In this document: piece by piece, positions 26,257 through 39,578 of the stretch
Position numbering within the stretch: the first letter of the stretch is position 1
How the letters are laid out: every line of letters starts with the position of its first letter
Origin: Rotaria macrura
Lineage: Eukaryota > Rotifera > Eurotatoria > Philodinida > Philodinidae
Direction of reading: 5' to 3'
Length of the DNA stretch: 64,000 nt
NCBI GenBank assembly: GCA_900239685.1
Contig: OENT01000617.1
Coordinates: forward strand, 1-64,000
Program-made: the position numbers and the translations under genes
Notes under the pieces: model-generated
The model's input: only the letters and a program-made list of their open reading frames with translations
Told to the model about the DNA's origin: nothing
Database searches by the model: none

Positions 26257-29008
26257 ACAATATGATTAATATGTGAAAGTGTGGGTTCGTTGTTTTTTTT
26301 TTCATTCACTTCTCGTTTTGTTCTCGAACTGTTGCGTGGCGTAGCATTTTTTATGTGGGCCAAGTAACGAATAGAAAATATTACAGATATATTAGTGTCG
26401 CTAATATCAAAAGAATATTTCTCCTATTGAGATTATTCGATATTCTGCTTCATTTGTAACATATGATTGTTTCTCTCATGGCATTAACCTTATTCTATAA
26501 ATTTATCAACAGTATATGCCATCTAAATATCGTGCACTTACCAATAGCAACAATTTCATACATTTTATACAAATATTGACACAACTGAAAGTTTTAAATG
26601 AGATGAAAGATTTGTGAATTCATCAATTTTTTCTACTGACTTCCAGAAGAATTTGCTCAATAGATTGTATCGGCTTTATCATAGACAACTGAATCTCAAG
26701 TACGATCCCTTTTTCTACTGTATTTTACATCTATTTAGCTTTTTCCTGTATGTGTGTGGAGAAATTGCAGTTGATGCAGTTAAATAATAATATGACACAC
26801 TTTCTAGTTGGCAGATCATTTAGCTAAGCTTTTCTATACACGTCAAACATTCTCTGCATGTTAACATTTGATTTTGATAGATATTCAAATACAGATAGAG
26901 TGACATCATATTTATTTTTAAATTAATGATATACATTGGAACCATAGTATGATACTTTCGTGTGCTGTTTGTGATAGTATGTTTGTTTCGTCCTGATGTG
27001 TAATATCAAAAGATATGTTCCGTTCTTTGTGTACTTATTATTCATGCAACGTTGTATTTTACATGTAAATTTATATGTTTCCATATCTATTGCACATATC
27101 AAGTACATAAATATAGTATAATCTGTTGCGAATCATCACTGGGAATGAACTTTAGAAAAATCACATTGGTGCTTTTTCCCTTTGAAACTGAAATAAATAT
27201 CAGGTTAATACAAAGATAAGTAGTATAGGTTCAGCAGAATGTATGCACTAGATTATCACAAAAGGCTTGTCGCACTAGAATTATGTAGTCTTTCAGTAGT
27301 TAGTGAATCATGACAAAGTGACCAGGTGTTATTTCGAGTAAATAGAAGAGCATTTAGGTTTGAAATCTTCAGCCTTGCATGATACACTGTATTCTCGACA
27401 CTTATTTTTTGTTGCCAAAAGGAAGGAAACGACTCAGGGACTTGTAATGAATCCGAATTGTTTTAAACAATAGGATCTATGTAGTTGGTACTGTCTTTGT
27501 GTCTGTTTTACATAAAATGAAAGTGTTTGCAGAAAAGCATTTGAGAGCGAAATCGGAATTGCAGGAAAAAGGGATAAAAATAAAAGCGATTTTCGAATAC
27601 AAAAGTGTCAAATATGATGGACGAAAAAATTTTCAACGATTCTCATCGATCGAAAAAGAGATTAAGAGTATTCTTAGAGAACGAGTTCTTTTTCCATTGC
27701 TTAGATTGTTAAAAAGAAATAAATGGTCAACAAGTAATTACTTACAAAGAGTTCATAAGTTAATTAATTAGAGATTTTCAGTTATTGTGAACTATTCTAT
27801 ACATGGGAGTACTATTTTACTTGGCGAACAAGAGTTTCGACAAATCTATACATTAGACAGAAAAAAATGATTTACAGTTAGTAAAGAAATTTTTACAAAG
27901 TTTAATTATTAGAGTTCTTCAGTTCATGCATAACGTTCATCTCTGTTTATCCTGAACTAACACATCTAGTTTCAGGGCGCACACCGAGTAAAAATCTAGC
28001 TCAAGGATTAGTACAGCACCATAACAATGTCTTAGAAATCAAGGATTCAACAGAAAAATAAAAATATCATTCAATTCATTTTCCATTTAGAGGACACAGT
28101 CCATCAGTCGTAACACTGGACTTAGTTCATTGTGAGTTTGGGAACATTCTTCGATGAATATACAATTTTTACAAGTCAGAATATAAATAGTCCACTCATT
28201 TCGAATCACGGAAGAATCTTGTTGGATTTATAAGAAATTAGACCATTTATATTAGTGATGTAGGAAAGTCAGAATCCAACGAACATAGATTACATTTTGC
28301 GTTTAACATTGAACAAAGTTCATCAAGAATAATGGTGCACATATTGTATTAATATCAAATAAATATGAATCATTGATTTACTAACATAGTAGAAAGCATA
28401 AACTTTAAAAACGATTTTAGCATATGTAAGAGTAGAGATTTAAACCGATTTGGCACCAAAAATGTTCAGGCGGTTCAGTCATCCTAGTACTACCACACAA
28501 GGTAATCCATATGCATTTACTTTTCTGAAAATTTTCGACACATCCTATCATATGATTTAGAGATGTAATAATCGTCTTGTTCGTTGATAACATGTTTTAA
28601 CCGGTTTCTTTCTTCAACATTAATCTCCAAATTTCTGAAAATTGAGCTCAATTTTACAGACTACCGGATTTTTTATCCAGTAGCTCGTAGTCGATGAATC
28701 GCTGTTTAAACCAATATGCATAACTATATAGTTCAATGATGATTTTTTTTCACTTAAATGACAGTTTTTTTCTATAATCACGTTTATTAGTATATCTTCT
28801 ACAAAAATAAGTCATATATTCACAGCAACCATAGCTAATCCGCTCGGTACAAAGACCACTAATCTAATCATACTGATAAGAAAGTTTTATTTTATTTAGA
28901 TCAGTTTTTGAGAATACAATATAAAGCTGATAATGAACATAGTATCAGATAAAGAAATGCATCATTCTTTTTTCCCCTTATATACATATAAGTAGGTATT
29001 AGTCTAGT
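26257..29008. other. Spacer between the two F-box paralogues
   Basis: A gene-poor, AT-rich spacer of 2.7 kb. Apart from a doubtful 84-codon frame at 27517-27771 (+), I see no coding sequence, repeat or RNA gene. Confidence 0.4.
27517..27771 (+). CDS. Doubtful small basic ORF
   Basis: An 84-codon frame from an ATG at 27517, rich in Lys, Arg and Glu, with two possible amphipathic helices. No family is recognised and no promoter or splice context supports it. At this base composition several frames of this size arise by chance, so it may not be a gene. Listed only because its amino-acid make-up is less random-looking than that of its neighbours. Confidence 0.15.
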   Translation: MKVFAEKHLRAKSELQEKGIKIKAIFEYKSVKYDGRKNFQRFSSIEKEIKSILRERVLFPLLRLLKRNKWSTSNYLQRVHKLIN

Positions 29009-30766
29009 TTATTTTTGTATCCATAGATTAATTCGAGTAGTATTATATTGATTTCGAGTGATTGAATACGTATATTGCGATGGTAAATGTTCATCTAGCC
29101 ATTGAATTAAATTTTCCTTGCTTTCAATAGACTCATTTGTCTGGCTTTGATGTTCTTTGCAACGAACGCTTAATGCTTGAAGATTGCGCATTGCACTTGT
29201 TAACTCGAGAATATTCCTCCGATGTTCAACATCAATCATAAGAACTTCACATTGACGAGCAATTAGTGAATTAGCCAAAATATTACAGTCAATACTGTTA
29301 AAATATCGCAAACGAACTTCAAAATTTTGAAAGAATTCCAGCCGACGAACTGATTTACTATTGAAAGTCAATGATGTCATTGAGAAGTTATTCAAATGGC
29401 AAAAACTCAACGAATAAAGGTGTGGTGCTCGATTGAATATTGTTTGCAGTTGAGAATAATCTATGTCTCGATTTAGTTTTACATCCACTGACATCAATCG
29501 ATCCAATGTTGAAAATAGTGAACAGAAAATATTATAGATTGGTAGTTCTATTGTAAGATGACGAATATTAAAAAATTGAACGGGATAAGTGATCGAATTT
29601 TCGGATAAATTTCTTTTATGCTTAGTAAGATATAGTATTTTCGATGGATTACGAAGCGAATCATCGAAGTTGAGTGGACTAGTTGATTTTGATTGGCTTC
29701 CATAAATATGATGGAATGTATCAAAAGCGTATGGTAACGTATAAAGAAGACCAGCTTCATGTATATTCATGGGATACCAATCACATCGAACGAACCATTG
29801 ATGTTTCTGAATCCAGAAATGACTTCGAAAGGAATCAACGAGTTCATCGACTTGCTCTTCTAGATCTTGTAAAACTGAAAAGTCCACTGTCATTTTAAGA
29901 CGAAAGGTTTTAATGTTATGAAAATATTGCGCAAGAAGTTTCTCCCATGCTTGTCCATCCATATAAATACTGCTGATAACAAGTGTTAAGTAACGAACAT
30001 TTGGTGTTAATTGAAAAAAATCTTTCATGCATTGTAGTGTCGATTGGGCAAAAATATTTAATGAGACGAGCGATGGAAAGATTTTTTCTACATGTTGATC
30101 ATAGATTTGACTAATACTGCCCATAGCAAGTCGTTGTATATGTGGTGTATATTTCAACAAATGAAATAAACTGTATGAACTGTAAGATATATTCTTCGTA
30201 GACAAATATTGAATGGACTGTGAAACAGTTGACATTTCAAGAAGCCATGTTGCATACATATATCGAATATCGAGATAGCAATGTGTAAGTTTTGACAAAC
30301 TCCATATGTTGTTTATGAAATCACGAAAATTTTCTTGAGGATCTTGAAAATTATGTATCATGATATGAAGATGTGTTAGACACGAAAGTTGACAACATTG
30401 CAGTATAATTTGATTCAATAGGTCGAAAGAAGAGATTGAATCTATTGAAAGTGATTTCAAGTGTATGAATTGACTAAGATGATAACCGTAAGAGAGAAAC
30501 AATTGAGGTAAATTTGGTGTTTCGACATCATCGGAAAGATGAAGTGAAATAACACGATCATGAATGGAAGTAAGATATTGTCGACAAAAATGCTCGAACT
30601 CACATTTTGATATAGTACGAAAGTCGAGATAATATTTTTTAAGTTGAATGAATAGAAGTTGATCGAAACGAGCATTAAGACCATGAAAAGCATGAAACAG
30701 ATTGGGAGCATTTAGATATTCGAATACATCCAGTAAGAGTTCATTTGGTAATGACTCCGCATTCAT
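29009..30766 (-). CDS. F-box/LRR-like protein, copy B
   Basis: A single-exon protein of 585 aa. Residues 3-40 are an F-box (SLPNELLLDVFEYL then a helical segment), predicted to bind SKP1 in an SCF-type ubiquitin ligase. The remaining 540 residues are a degenerate leucine-rich region. It is clearly paralogous to the copy at 24460-26217: same length, same strand, and matching blocks such as WFVRCDW, LLYTLPYAFD, YSQLQ and the terminal WL-H-LP segment. The copies differ widely between these blocks, so the duplication is old or the repeat region evolves fast. A further decayed relative lies at 45700-46076. Tandem, same-strand placement suggests local duplication. Each copy has its own spacer and presumably its own promoter. 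The target protein is unknown. Confidence 0.85.
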   Translation of the reverse strand: MNAESLPNELLLDVFEYLNAPNLFHAFHGLNARFDQLLFIQLKKYYLDFRTISKCEFEHFCRQYLTSIHDRVISLHLSDDVETPNLPQLFLSYGYHLSQFIHLKSLSIDSISSFDLLNQIILQCCQLSCLTHLHIMIHNFQDPQENFRDFINNIWSLSKLTHCYLDIRYMYATWLLEMSTVSQSIQYLSTKNISYSSYSLFHLLKYTPHIQRLAMGSISQIYDQHVEKIFPSLVSLNIFAQSTLQCMKDFFQLTPNVRYLTLVISSIYMDGQAWEKLLAQYFHNIKTFRLKMTVDFSVLQDLEEQVDELVDSFRSHFWIQKHQWFVRCDWYPMNIHEAGLLYTLPYAFDTFHHIYGSQSKSTSPLNFDDSLRNPSKILYLTKHKRNLSENSITYPVQFFNIRHLTIELPIYNIFCSLFSTLDRLMSVDVKLNRDIDYSQLQTIFNRAPHLYSLSFCHLNNFSMTSLTFNSKSVRRLEFFQNFEVRLRYFNSIDCNILANSLIARQCEVLMIDVEHRRNILELTSAMRNLQALSVRCKEHQSQTNESIESKENLIQWLDEHLPSQYTYSITRNQYNTTRINLWIQK

Positions 30767-31537
30767 TATTTTTTTTATGGTAACACAGTAGAAAAAAACC
30801 TGCCTCGAACTTTTTATCTGTCAGAATAATAAAAAGAAAAAAAAAGCACAAAGCAGCATTTTTCTTTCTTTCTGTCGATTACATCGTAAATCTTGTTATT
30901 ACATAGGGTATTATTTTATTTTTATCATTTTTCTCCACGACTATGATTCATACCAAACAGAAAATAAAATATTTCTCTTTTTCTTGTTGTCGATACTTTT
31001 CTTCGCATCATACAGTTCTTATTTAAAGTCGGAAAAGCTCATTATATTAATTGGCAACAGAATCATTGTATAAATACCGAATATATGCAATAAATTCAAT
31101 TGTAGAACAAGACTATCATAATTTCGTATTTTTAATCGTACATGTAGAATTTCAAGTGTTCGACAAGAATAATGATCGTCGTCAGGATCTAGCCCGTAGC
31201 TAACTTCTTTTCAATTCATGTTCAAATTTCTCTTAAAATTCAATGAGAAATTTCTTAAGCATCGTAGCAGAATATACTAGTTTGCCAGCTGTTGTGACAC
31301 GACGACAAAACGTGAATGTATATGTTACTTTAGAGAATAGAGATCATGAATATCTAATTTCGAAACGAAATCTCGTGGATCAGTGGTCATCAACTAGTTT
31401 GTTTACAAAATATTTTAAATAACAATATTCGTGATATTCGATAAATGCCATATTTAGCAACACTTTAATAATATATCATGTTTGACAGAAGAAAATTTTC
31501 TATAAAATCAAAAAAGATGAGCTAGTGTTGTGTCAAA
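30767..31537. other. Spacer between F-box copy B and the ABCG gene
   Basis: 770 bases of AT-rich DNA with no gene, repeat or RNA that I can support. The left part should contain the F-box promoter and the right part the ABCG 3' UTR. Confidence 0.4.
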
Positions 31538-34451
31538 TCATTTGTTCTTTTTAATCCGGCATAGTTGAATATAAGTCAAGAGAAGAAACAGAATTGCCAT
31601 CATAGTTAATGCAAAAAAATATTTCCACATATCCCAACTAGTATTATAATCGATTGATTGCTTGATCAATACTTCCCATCCTTCCATGGGACATATATCA
31701 GTTTGATTAGCTAGACAAAATCTAATGTTTTTAAATTCATTCACAGTTAATACATTAGATGCGTATCGAAAAGCACTGATCCATTGAATCCAAGAAAGCC
31801 ATTTAAAAATACTGTTCAACGATATCAGAAAGCCACTAAATAAGAACATAATAACTAAGACAAGTACGAAAACGATGAGAGCCACAGCTAAAAGCAAAGT
31901 GAAGAGGATCAATGAATGAAACTATGTCATGAACGTGCGGTGTAAAATAGACAAATAATTTTTCATAGATTCGACATTAAAAGTAAACTTACCGAACATG
32001 GGTATGGTAGCTGCGATAAAGAAGCACAAAGCTGACCCGAAAACTGAAGCCATAAAAATTGTAAGAAGAAAAGTTAAAAATTGACCAGCACTCCGTTGAA
32101 AACCCACCATAAAATATGCAATCAGAGAAAATATGATTGATGGAATAACTCTCATCGGTAGAAGGTCACAAAGAAGTTTAGCAATAAAAAATGTCGTTGC
32201 TCTATAATAACCACTGATATTTTCCTACAATATAAATTATCGATTAATGAAATTAATCAAAAATACATTTACGTGTATGAATAGGGCACGCTCTTTAATC
32301 AACGGTTCCAATGCTGTTATAGTACAAAATGTTTGACTCATAACCGTGAAGAAGATAGCCCCTAGACGATTCTGTACTCCAGGATCAATTGTATTTTCGA
32401 TATTGTTGAAGACGAAGCCAACGAGCAGACCCAAAACAATCGCTACTGATAGTTGAGATAGAAATAAGGCCGGGTTTCTTATGGAGTTTCGTAGTGTTCG
32501 TTGAGAGACATAAAAAATTTCTGTGACCAAAGATCGTGCTGCTATACCTCTTTCTTCTCGAGGAAATTTACTCAGGTGATCATTATATTTGTGTTGTTTA
32601 AAGAACGCATTGATACTTGCAAACATCGGAGATTCGATATAAGCTCTATTCAATTTCTCTATATTTTCAGGTTGTCGACTGGCATCAATAAGAACATCCA
32701 ATGCGAAATCACCTGGATTATCATGTAATTCACATGGATAACCATGCATATTAAAATAAGGGATTATATCAAAAGTTCTACCATGATAAACACTTTTGCC
32801 TCTGCACATAAGAAGAACTGTATCGAAAAGTTTAAATATAGAGTAGCGAGGTTGATGAATGGAAAAAATGATGGTACCTTTCATGAAAAATACAATGCAT
32901 TACAAAGGGTAGCATTGAGCTATGTTGCAAGAAAAACATTACACTTACGTCCTTTTTTCGATAGGTCCTTCAAACAGTTCATTACATTGCGAGCTGTAGA
33001 TGCATCCAGTCCTATTGAAAAATCATATAAATGATACTCATTCATCTCTTGGCATGCCAACGAGGCAGAATCAAAAACGTCGAGAGAATTTCTTTTTTTT
33101 TTCTCAAATTGAATTCCATTTCTTCTGCCGATTTTTTTAAAAACTAGTCTGATACCAATGAAAGAATGTTTTTTTTTGTGTAAATCATTTGAAGAAGAAA
33201 AAGAATGTTTTTGAATAAAAATCTATATAAAATGAGTACATTCTATATGAGATTAATAAAGTAGTCCTAATGAAATTGTTCTCGTATTCAATGAAGGCTC
33301 AAATGATTTCAATCATGACTACGTTATAAAAGAGCGACGAATCATTTCTTTTGGTAATTCGAATTCTCATTTAAAATTAATTGACAAGAGTCACTAGCGT
33401 TAATATTGCGATACTACCAACCTGTAGTCGGCTCGTCAAGAAAAAGTATCTTTGGCGAAAGGACAAGTTCCATACCGATACATGTTCGTTTTCGCTCTCC
33501 ACCTGATACACCTCTTAAGAACTCGGTGCCTATTTTTGTGTCAGCGCATGATTCAAGTCCAAGATCATGAATAATCTTGATAACACGTTCTTTGCGTTCA
33601 TTGTTGCAAACATCATCAGATAAACGAACATGGGCTGAAAACATAAGATTTTCTCTTACAGTAAGTGTTCCACTGATGATATCATCTTGAACGACATAGC
33701 CAACAATATACTTGTATGATTTAGGTGGTGGAAATCCATCGATGAATACTTGGCCAGATATACAACGAGGATCTTTTCGATAAGCCAATACATCAAGTAG
33801 AGATGATTTACCACAACCTGTCGGTCCTAGATATCGTTAGTTGTAAAAATAAGTTCTGAAAATAATGCAGGGAAAAAAACTAATTCGAACATTGAAATTC
33901 TTCCATCAATAGAACTGAAAGTTATTTTAATCAATAGAGTACCTCCAATTTTGATCATATCCACAAATGTATTTCTTTTTGAACTCACATCTATTGATGA
34001 GGAACGTATTAATTCATGCTCTATTTTTTAAATGTAGAAAATCTTTCTCATCATCACAGTTTTCACAACTTTGCTGAAATAATGATTTATTACCCATTAT
34101 AGCATTCATTCCTGATTCAAAGATGCCAGAAACATTATCGATGATTTGTTTTTGAACTTTAGGTTTCATAAAAGATGGGTACCATTTTTTGCATCGATCA
34201 CGCATGTTTCGTCCACCTATAGCATAACTTATGTTTCGAAAAGAAAGTGTTCCTTTTGAGGACAGATCCATGGAAACACGTATACTCCGTCGGCGAAGGA
34301 GTTGACAGGCAGAATTCCGTTGAAGGTTTTCATCAATCAAGCGATTGTTTGTGCTTGATGAAGAAGAACCATTTACTGGACCCGATCTTACGATCGACAA
34401 ATCATTAGATGCCGGAGTTACGTGCCTAGTGAATAGAACAAAAATTGTCAT
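31538..34451 (-). CDS. ABCG2-like half transporter
   Basis: An ATP-driven half transporter that must dimerise; ABCG2 relatives export drugs, porphyrins and sterol-like compounds at the plasma membrane. Six exons fit in frame: 34094-34451, 33422-33826, 32949-33011, 32273-32877, 31993-32224, 31538-31887 (670 aa, normal length). Domain order is NBD then membrane part, as in ABCG. Seen: Walker A GPTGCGKS (120-127, split by the first intron after the G), Q-loop VVQDD (164-168), signature VSGGERKR (226-233), Walker B ILFLDEP (246-252), H-loop SIHQPR (281-286). The C-terminal exons give the helices and an outer loop with CLANQTDICPMEGW before the last helix. All catalytic motifs are intact. The start is doubtful: CTAAT then TTCACTAG before 34425 looks like a branch point and acceptor, so an upstream first exon is likely. 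Introns of 267 and 410 bp are longer than the rest. Confidence 0.87.
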
Positions 34452-37400
34452 TAGCTATCCATTTCTTTTTTCAAAGCAGAGGCATCTCATAAAAAAAGTA
34501 TTCTATTTTATACTTTGTCTATATTCTTGATATTTCTCATCGAATCGAGGTAGTTTCTACTTTCTCTTTTGACATAGTTTTTACAATCCAATCAAATAAA
34601 GTTTTATGCTTGATCTCTACCCGTGTAAATCAATATTTTGTTCAAAATCATGAAAAGAGTTAATAAAGAAGACAATCTCTCTTTAAAACAACAGTGAAGC
34701 AATACGGACCACATTGATCATCGTTATTTTAAATGAATTAATTGAAGAAGTTCGACGCTTTCATTAAAAAATGTTCTCTTTGAAATTCAGCTTGATAGCC
34801 ATCTGACGAGATCGTAAGAGGCCAAGCTATGAGATAGATATGTTTTTAGAGATAATATGTATTTTGGTGCTCTAGCACATTTGAATGAATTATATGCCTA
34901 CATTATGACCATAAGCACAAACAGAAAACCTCTACAATCGAAAAACTGTCGTTGATTAAGACCTATAGTGATAGGACAAGAAATAAATTCATGTCGAACT
35001 GTATTCATCTTGACTAGGAGTCATCAAAGAGTGATGCTTTGTGCTACTGAGATCCCACTTGCGATTAATAGTTACATAGTTTGGTGTTCCGATTCTATAA
35101 TTTCACATGCTTCGATTTGGACAAAAACCATTAGTAGAAAGATTCATAAACTGTTCACTACAATGTGAATTGTTTCGAAGGTATTGCATCGTAGTATATT
35201 CTATCAAAGCAGCTGAATAGGATCCAAGTCTACTAAAACTAACAGAATCAATGTATTTACATCTTATCTAATAATGATTACAGGGTTTGAATGATAAATA
35301 CTAGCCATAGATTCTAAATCGATTCAAGTTCTTGAATCAAAAACTTACTATAGATAATTTTGAAGAAGTATTTATGATTAAACTATCTTCATAGAGTTAG
35401 AATCCTCTATGAATGGATCGAAGGGGAGGAGAAGGGTATATATATATGCATGCATTCAGTGTATAATTCAATCGTTCATAATTGTTAAGTTGCACCGACT
35501 GCACTGTGATGTAAACTGTTTCTGAGCATCTTTGGATGAGCTAAGTAATAAAGTGTGTATGAATGAAGTTTACGTTACCGATCGTCCATGAATACTGCAC
35601 TCGTCTGATTGAAGTACTACTGGTATTTTATCAAAGTAATATGGTAGCTATGTTTCATTCAAATAGTTTAATATATTAATTTTGTTTCTCTTCTTTGCTG
35701 GATTGTTTATTGAGAACTGTGGTTTGCTTTGTTTTTGAACATATACGTCGGCAACATTATCAGAGAGCATACAAAAAAATGCTATTGATCAAACAACTTT
35801 CATCGTCATCTATCGATGTCATCAGTAAAAAACAGCAAATAGTGCGTCAACCCCCTCTATTCCTCTCTCTTATAAAATAAATGATTTTCAGAATAATTTT
35901 TCGAAGCAAACTAAAACTTGAAATTTTGATATTTGCTCTGCGTTTTTTTCGAATATTCTTAATCTCACAGGTGAGGCTTCTGAATGTCATTACATATAGC
36001 AAAAATATTCATGCGCAATTCATATAGAAGCCTTTGTTGTACTTTGTAAAAAGAAACTCCTACGCATTGAAATCTAAAAGAAAAAATTAACTGCTCCATG
36101 CTAACGTGAGATGAATTTTATGAAAAATTGTGTTTTGAAAGTTAAAAATAGTCTGTTGTCAGAGCCCTGTCAAGGAACGATATTTTTTAGAATGATAAGA
36201 ATAATCATTCGATTTATCATTTGATCTATTCCGTAAATATTGAGTCATATGAACGTCGTTTGTGATACACATACATCTGCATAAAAATAGAACTGAGAAA
36301 AACCAGTAGCACAAAGGATGATTGAGAGCAAGAGGAAACAGCTAGAGAAAAAAGTTTGCAATAGATACTATGCTCTGCACCTACTTCGATGAATATAAAA
36401 GAAGCATTCGGCGTCTGGTGTTTTCTGTTAACCTGCATACCAATGACTTTGGAGCAAATGATATGAATGAGAATTTTATGAATAGTGCATGGGCAAAATA
36501 AATAGCGGAAGATAGAAAAAAGTGAGTAAAGAATATAGAAGAGTATACTAAGTGGTTTGCAAAATAATTTGGACACGTCACTTTCACTATTGCTCCAACG
36601 AGCAACATTCTTTATTGCTATTTTAAGCATAGTTTGCTAGCCCATAAAGAACACTACGCAGTGATATTATTAAATAAGTTTTTGATTCCTCTGCACAGCA
36701 AAAAATATAGAATACAATTCTAAACGTTCTAAGTCAAAAAACGAATTACACTTTTTGAAGACTTTTTCTTTCGTTCGCTTCAGATTATGTAAATCGATAC
36801 TTGCTGAAATTATGTTCAATGAACATTTCTTATGGTGAGTTCCAGTTTTAAGAACCTTCATTAATTTTCCAGTGAACTTAAATGGTTATCAATTTGTGGG
36901 CTCATTCTGAATTTTTCAAATATTTTTGAATGCTTTATCAACATTCTCAAATACTTTATTTTCTCTCGTTTCAACATTGTATGGGCGACATGACACTAAT
37001 CTCTGATTGTTTCAAGGGACAATAAAGGTCTACGTCATAACTGTAATCCTAGAGTGCGGTTTTTTTTTATGACTTTGAACTTTTAGATTTCTGTTCTGTA
37101 TTTTTCCTGTGAGGAGAAAGGAAAAAATTGTTTAATAATATCACCGTATAGTGTTCTTTGTGGGCTATCACTCCATACTTAAACTACCAAAGCGCAATCT
37201 TTCTTGACGGAGTAGTCGAGACAATGATGCATCCAATCTTTTTTCAAACCACTCTCTACATATAAATCTAAGTACACAAGAGGAGAGATACGCATTTTAC
37301 TCAAGCCTGATTTAGCACAACTAAGCAAAAGGTATTTACTGAGAAAAATATCTCCATTTAAAGTACTCTAGGTTGTATTGATATGCGATTGACATATGGC

Positions 37401-39578
37401 TGTTAAATAAAATACCGCAGTTTATCTGCTGATACTTGGGATCTCTTGAAGATTTTTACACGTGTATGTGTATCTCCTTGTCATTTATATTCATACATTT
37501 ACATCGAAATGCAGAAGCTGTTATCTCCACACAACAAAAATCATACCTTGACATTTACATCCTATATTTGAATGTTTTGATTTTCTAAAACTCATATGTA
37601 CCTATGTTTATGATCTTATGAATCGAGCATTATATTTTTATCTAAAAAACACTACACATATGCTACTTCTTAGTAAACAATATCCAAAAAATCAACATGT
37701 GCATCATATTCAGAATACCGATATATTCCATCACTCTCACATCACTTATATTTTACGTTGGTGTCTAGATTTCAACATGTCACATAGAAAAAAAGCACGG
37801 TTTTGGAAGAAATTCAATCAACCGAATTTCAAATCTATAGTGATTGTAGTTCTTTAGGAATGTGATAAGAACATTTGATTACTGGTAAACCAGCATATAT
37901 GAAAATCATAGCAGCTGCATTCTTACAAACTTTAGCTGAGCATACTTCGATAAAGAGAGAAGTGTGGCGAACTAATGAAGTTTGCTTAATTGTATGTTGG
38001 AATCATCAAAGCAAGGAAGGCAATCAGTTGTTATTATTGAAATCAGTAACATAATGGCAATCTGTTTAACATATAAAAAAAAGCACTGGACTCCACCTAG
38101 TACACGTATATCTCTATGCAGATGTACAGAGATGGCAATCCTTTTCACTTTGAATTTTCTAGTAGCATTTTTTCTGATTTTATGGTTTCCTCAACCATAG
38201 ATACTGATCACTAATTGGAGAAAATTAAAGCGCGCCCTAATTTTTCTATCTAGCTGCACAATGTGGTGGACAGTAAACAATAGATATTGTTGGCAAAATC
38301 CGATTTTTTTCAATAAAAGTATGATTCATCCCCTAGGATTCATTCACTATTGCAGAAGTTGATCAGGACAGTTTAGATAAATGCAGACTCCACGCACATT
38401 GAACGAAGGACTTGATGCTTTCTATTATGCTAACCATCTAAGTTCCTGATATCAGTTTTTTTATTTATTTGAATATCGGTTTTGAGTAAGCAAGCAAAGT
38501 TAGATTAAGTTCTTTTTCCAAAACGTGTCGCTCGATATTGCTCTTCGATTGGCGAGCTTGTGAATTGTTTATGTAAACGTCTCTCGTTGCAGTACTTGGT
38601 CATCGCTGGAAGACTTCTCATAGTATGCTCGATTTGTCAATATGTATTTTGATTGTGCGATAGATAATGTTTCTGTTTCTGTTATTAGAATTTGTTCTTT
38701 CTTCTAAAACATCTGAAAATCAGATTTTTAAAATCGATTGTTCTTAATATTTATCTGCATAATAAGAGAACAGAATGTGGGCCGTGCCATTAAATTTTGG
38801 TAGTCATGTGTAAAATACTTTATTGTAAATAATGAAGGCTTTTTACATGTGAACTCACAATCCTGACAATTGAAAGTTACCCTTATTTTTGCTTCTTGTG
38901 TTGCCAGTTATCTGTAAAAGTTTATGTCATAAAATATATTTGCTAAGAGTGTTTTAAAAACTAAGTATCAAACTCATAGAGTATGTCTATTGAAGAAATA
39001 ATGCAATTTGATCTCTGTACATTTTAAGCACCAGTCATCGAAGATGTTGAATGAGAATGGGCAAGAAACTACTTTTATCTTTTCAAATATCAATTGATTG
39101 CTGCCTAGTTGAATGGTATTAGGCATATTTTAGTTTCGATAACTCCTTTCTCTCAGTCTGAAGTGCAAGTGGTTAGTGACAGTCAAAAAGAAATAACTAT
39201 TGCAATTCGAATATCGAATATATCCTTTTACAAGACAGAGATTAATTCGACGTTGGAAACCCTCAACATATCGATTGAATAAAACGTAGTCGAAACACAT
39301 CTCAAAATAGAATTGTTCAGTGTTTTTATAAAATGTATACTTATATTGTGATTCGAACTTAGATATAGATACAACCATGATCCTATCGTTTGCATTTATC
39401 ACTTATTTTCAAATTCATTTTGCTTTCACAATATTGAAAAATATTCAAGTAACAAAGTTAGAGGAACTTTAATTTTTAAGCTTTAGAAATGAAGTTCATT
39501 ACATGGTTCTATGAGATATGATGTGCACTGTTTTCTTTCACAAAAAAAGAAATTTACGATTCATAAAATCGTAAACAA
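34452..39578. other. Intergenic, no confident gene
   Basis: This 5.1-kb AT-rich stretch may contain the missing first exon of the ABCG gene near its left end. Only one frame (36226-36630, minus) is longer than expected by chance. I see no inverted repeat or RNA gene. Confidence 0.4.
36226..36630 (-). CDS. Doubtful ORF with hydrophobic segments
   Basis: A 134-codon frame with an ATG start. It has two hydrophobic stretches (about 28-48 and 90-115) and several cysteines, but no recognised family, promoter or paralogue here. At this base composition roughly one frame this long is borderline for chance in a window of this size. It could be a small membrane protein or a chance frame. Confidence 0.2.
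   Translation of the reverse strand: MLKIAIKNVARWSNSESDVSKLFCKPLSILFYILYSLFSIFRYLFCPCTIHKILIHIICSKVIGMQVNRKHQTPNASFIFIEVGAEHSIYCKLFSLAVSSCSQSSFVLLVFLSSIFMQMYVYHKRRSYDSIFTE

Noticed and set aside
32744-33034. 96-codon plus-strand ORF
   Set aside because: It lies antisense over ABCG exons 3 and 4, which are well supported by motifs and splice phase.
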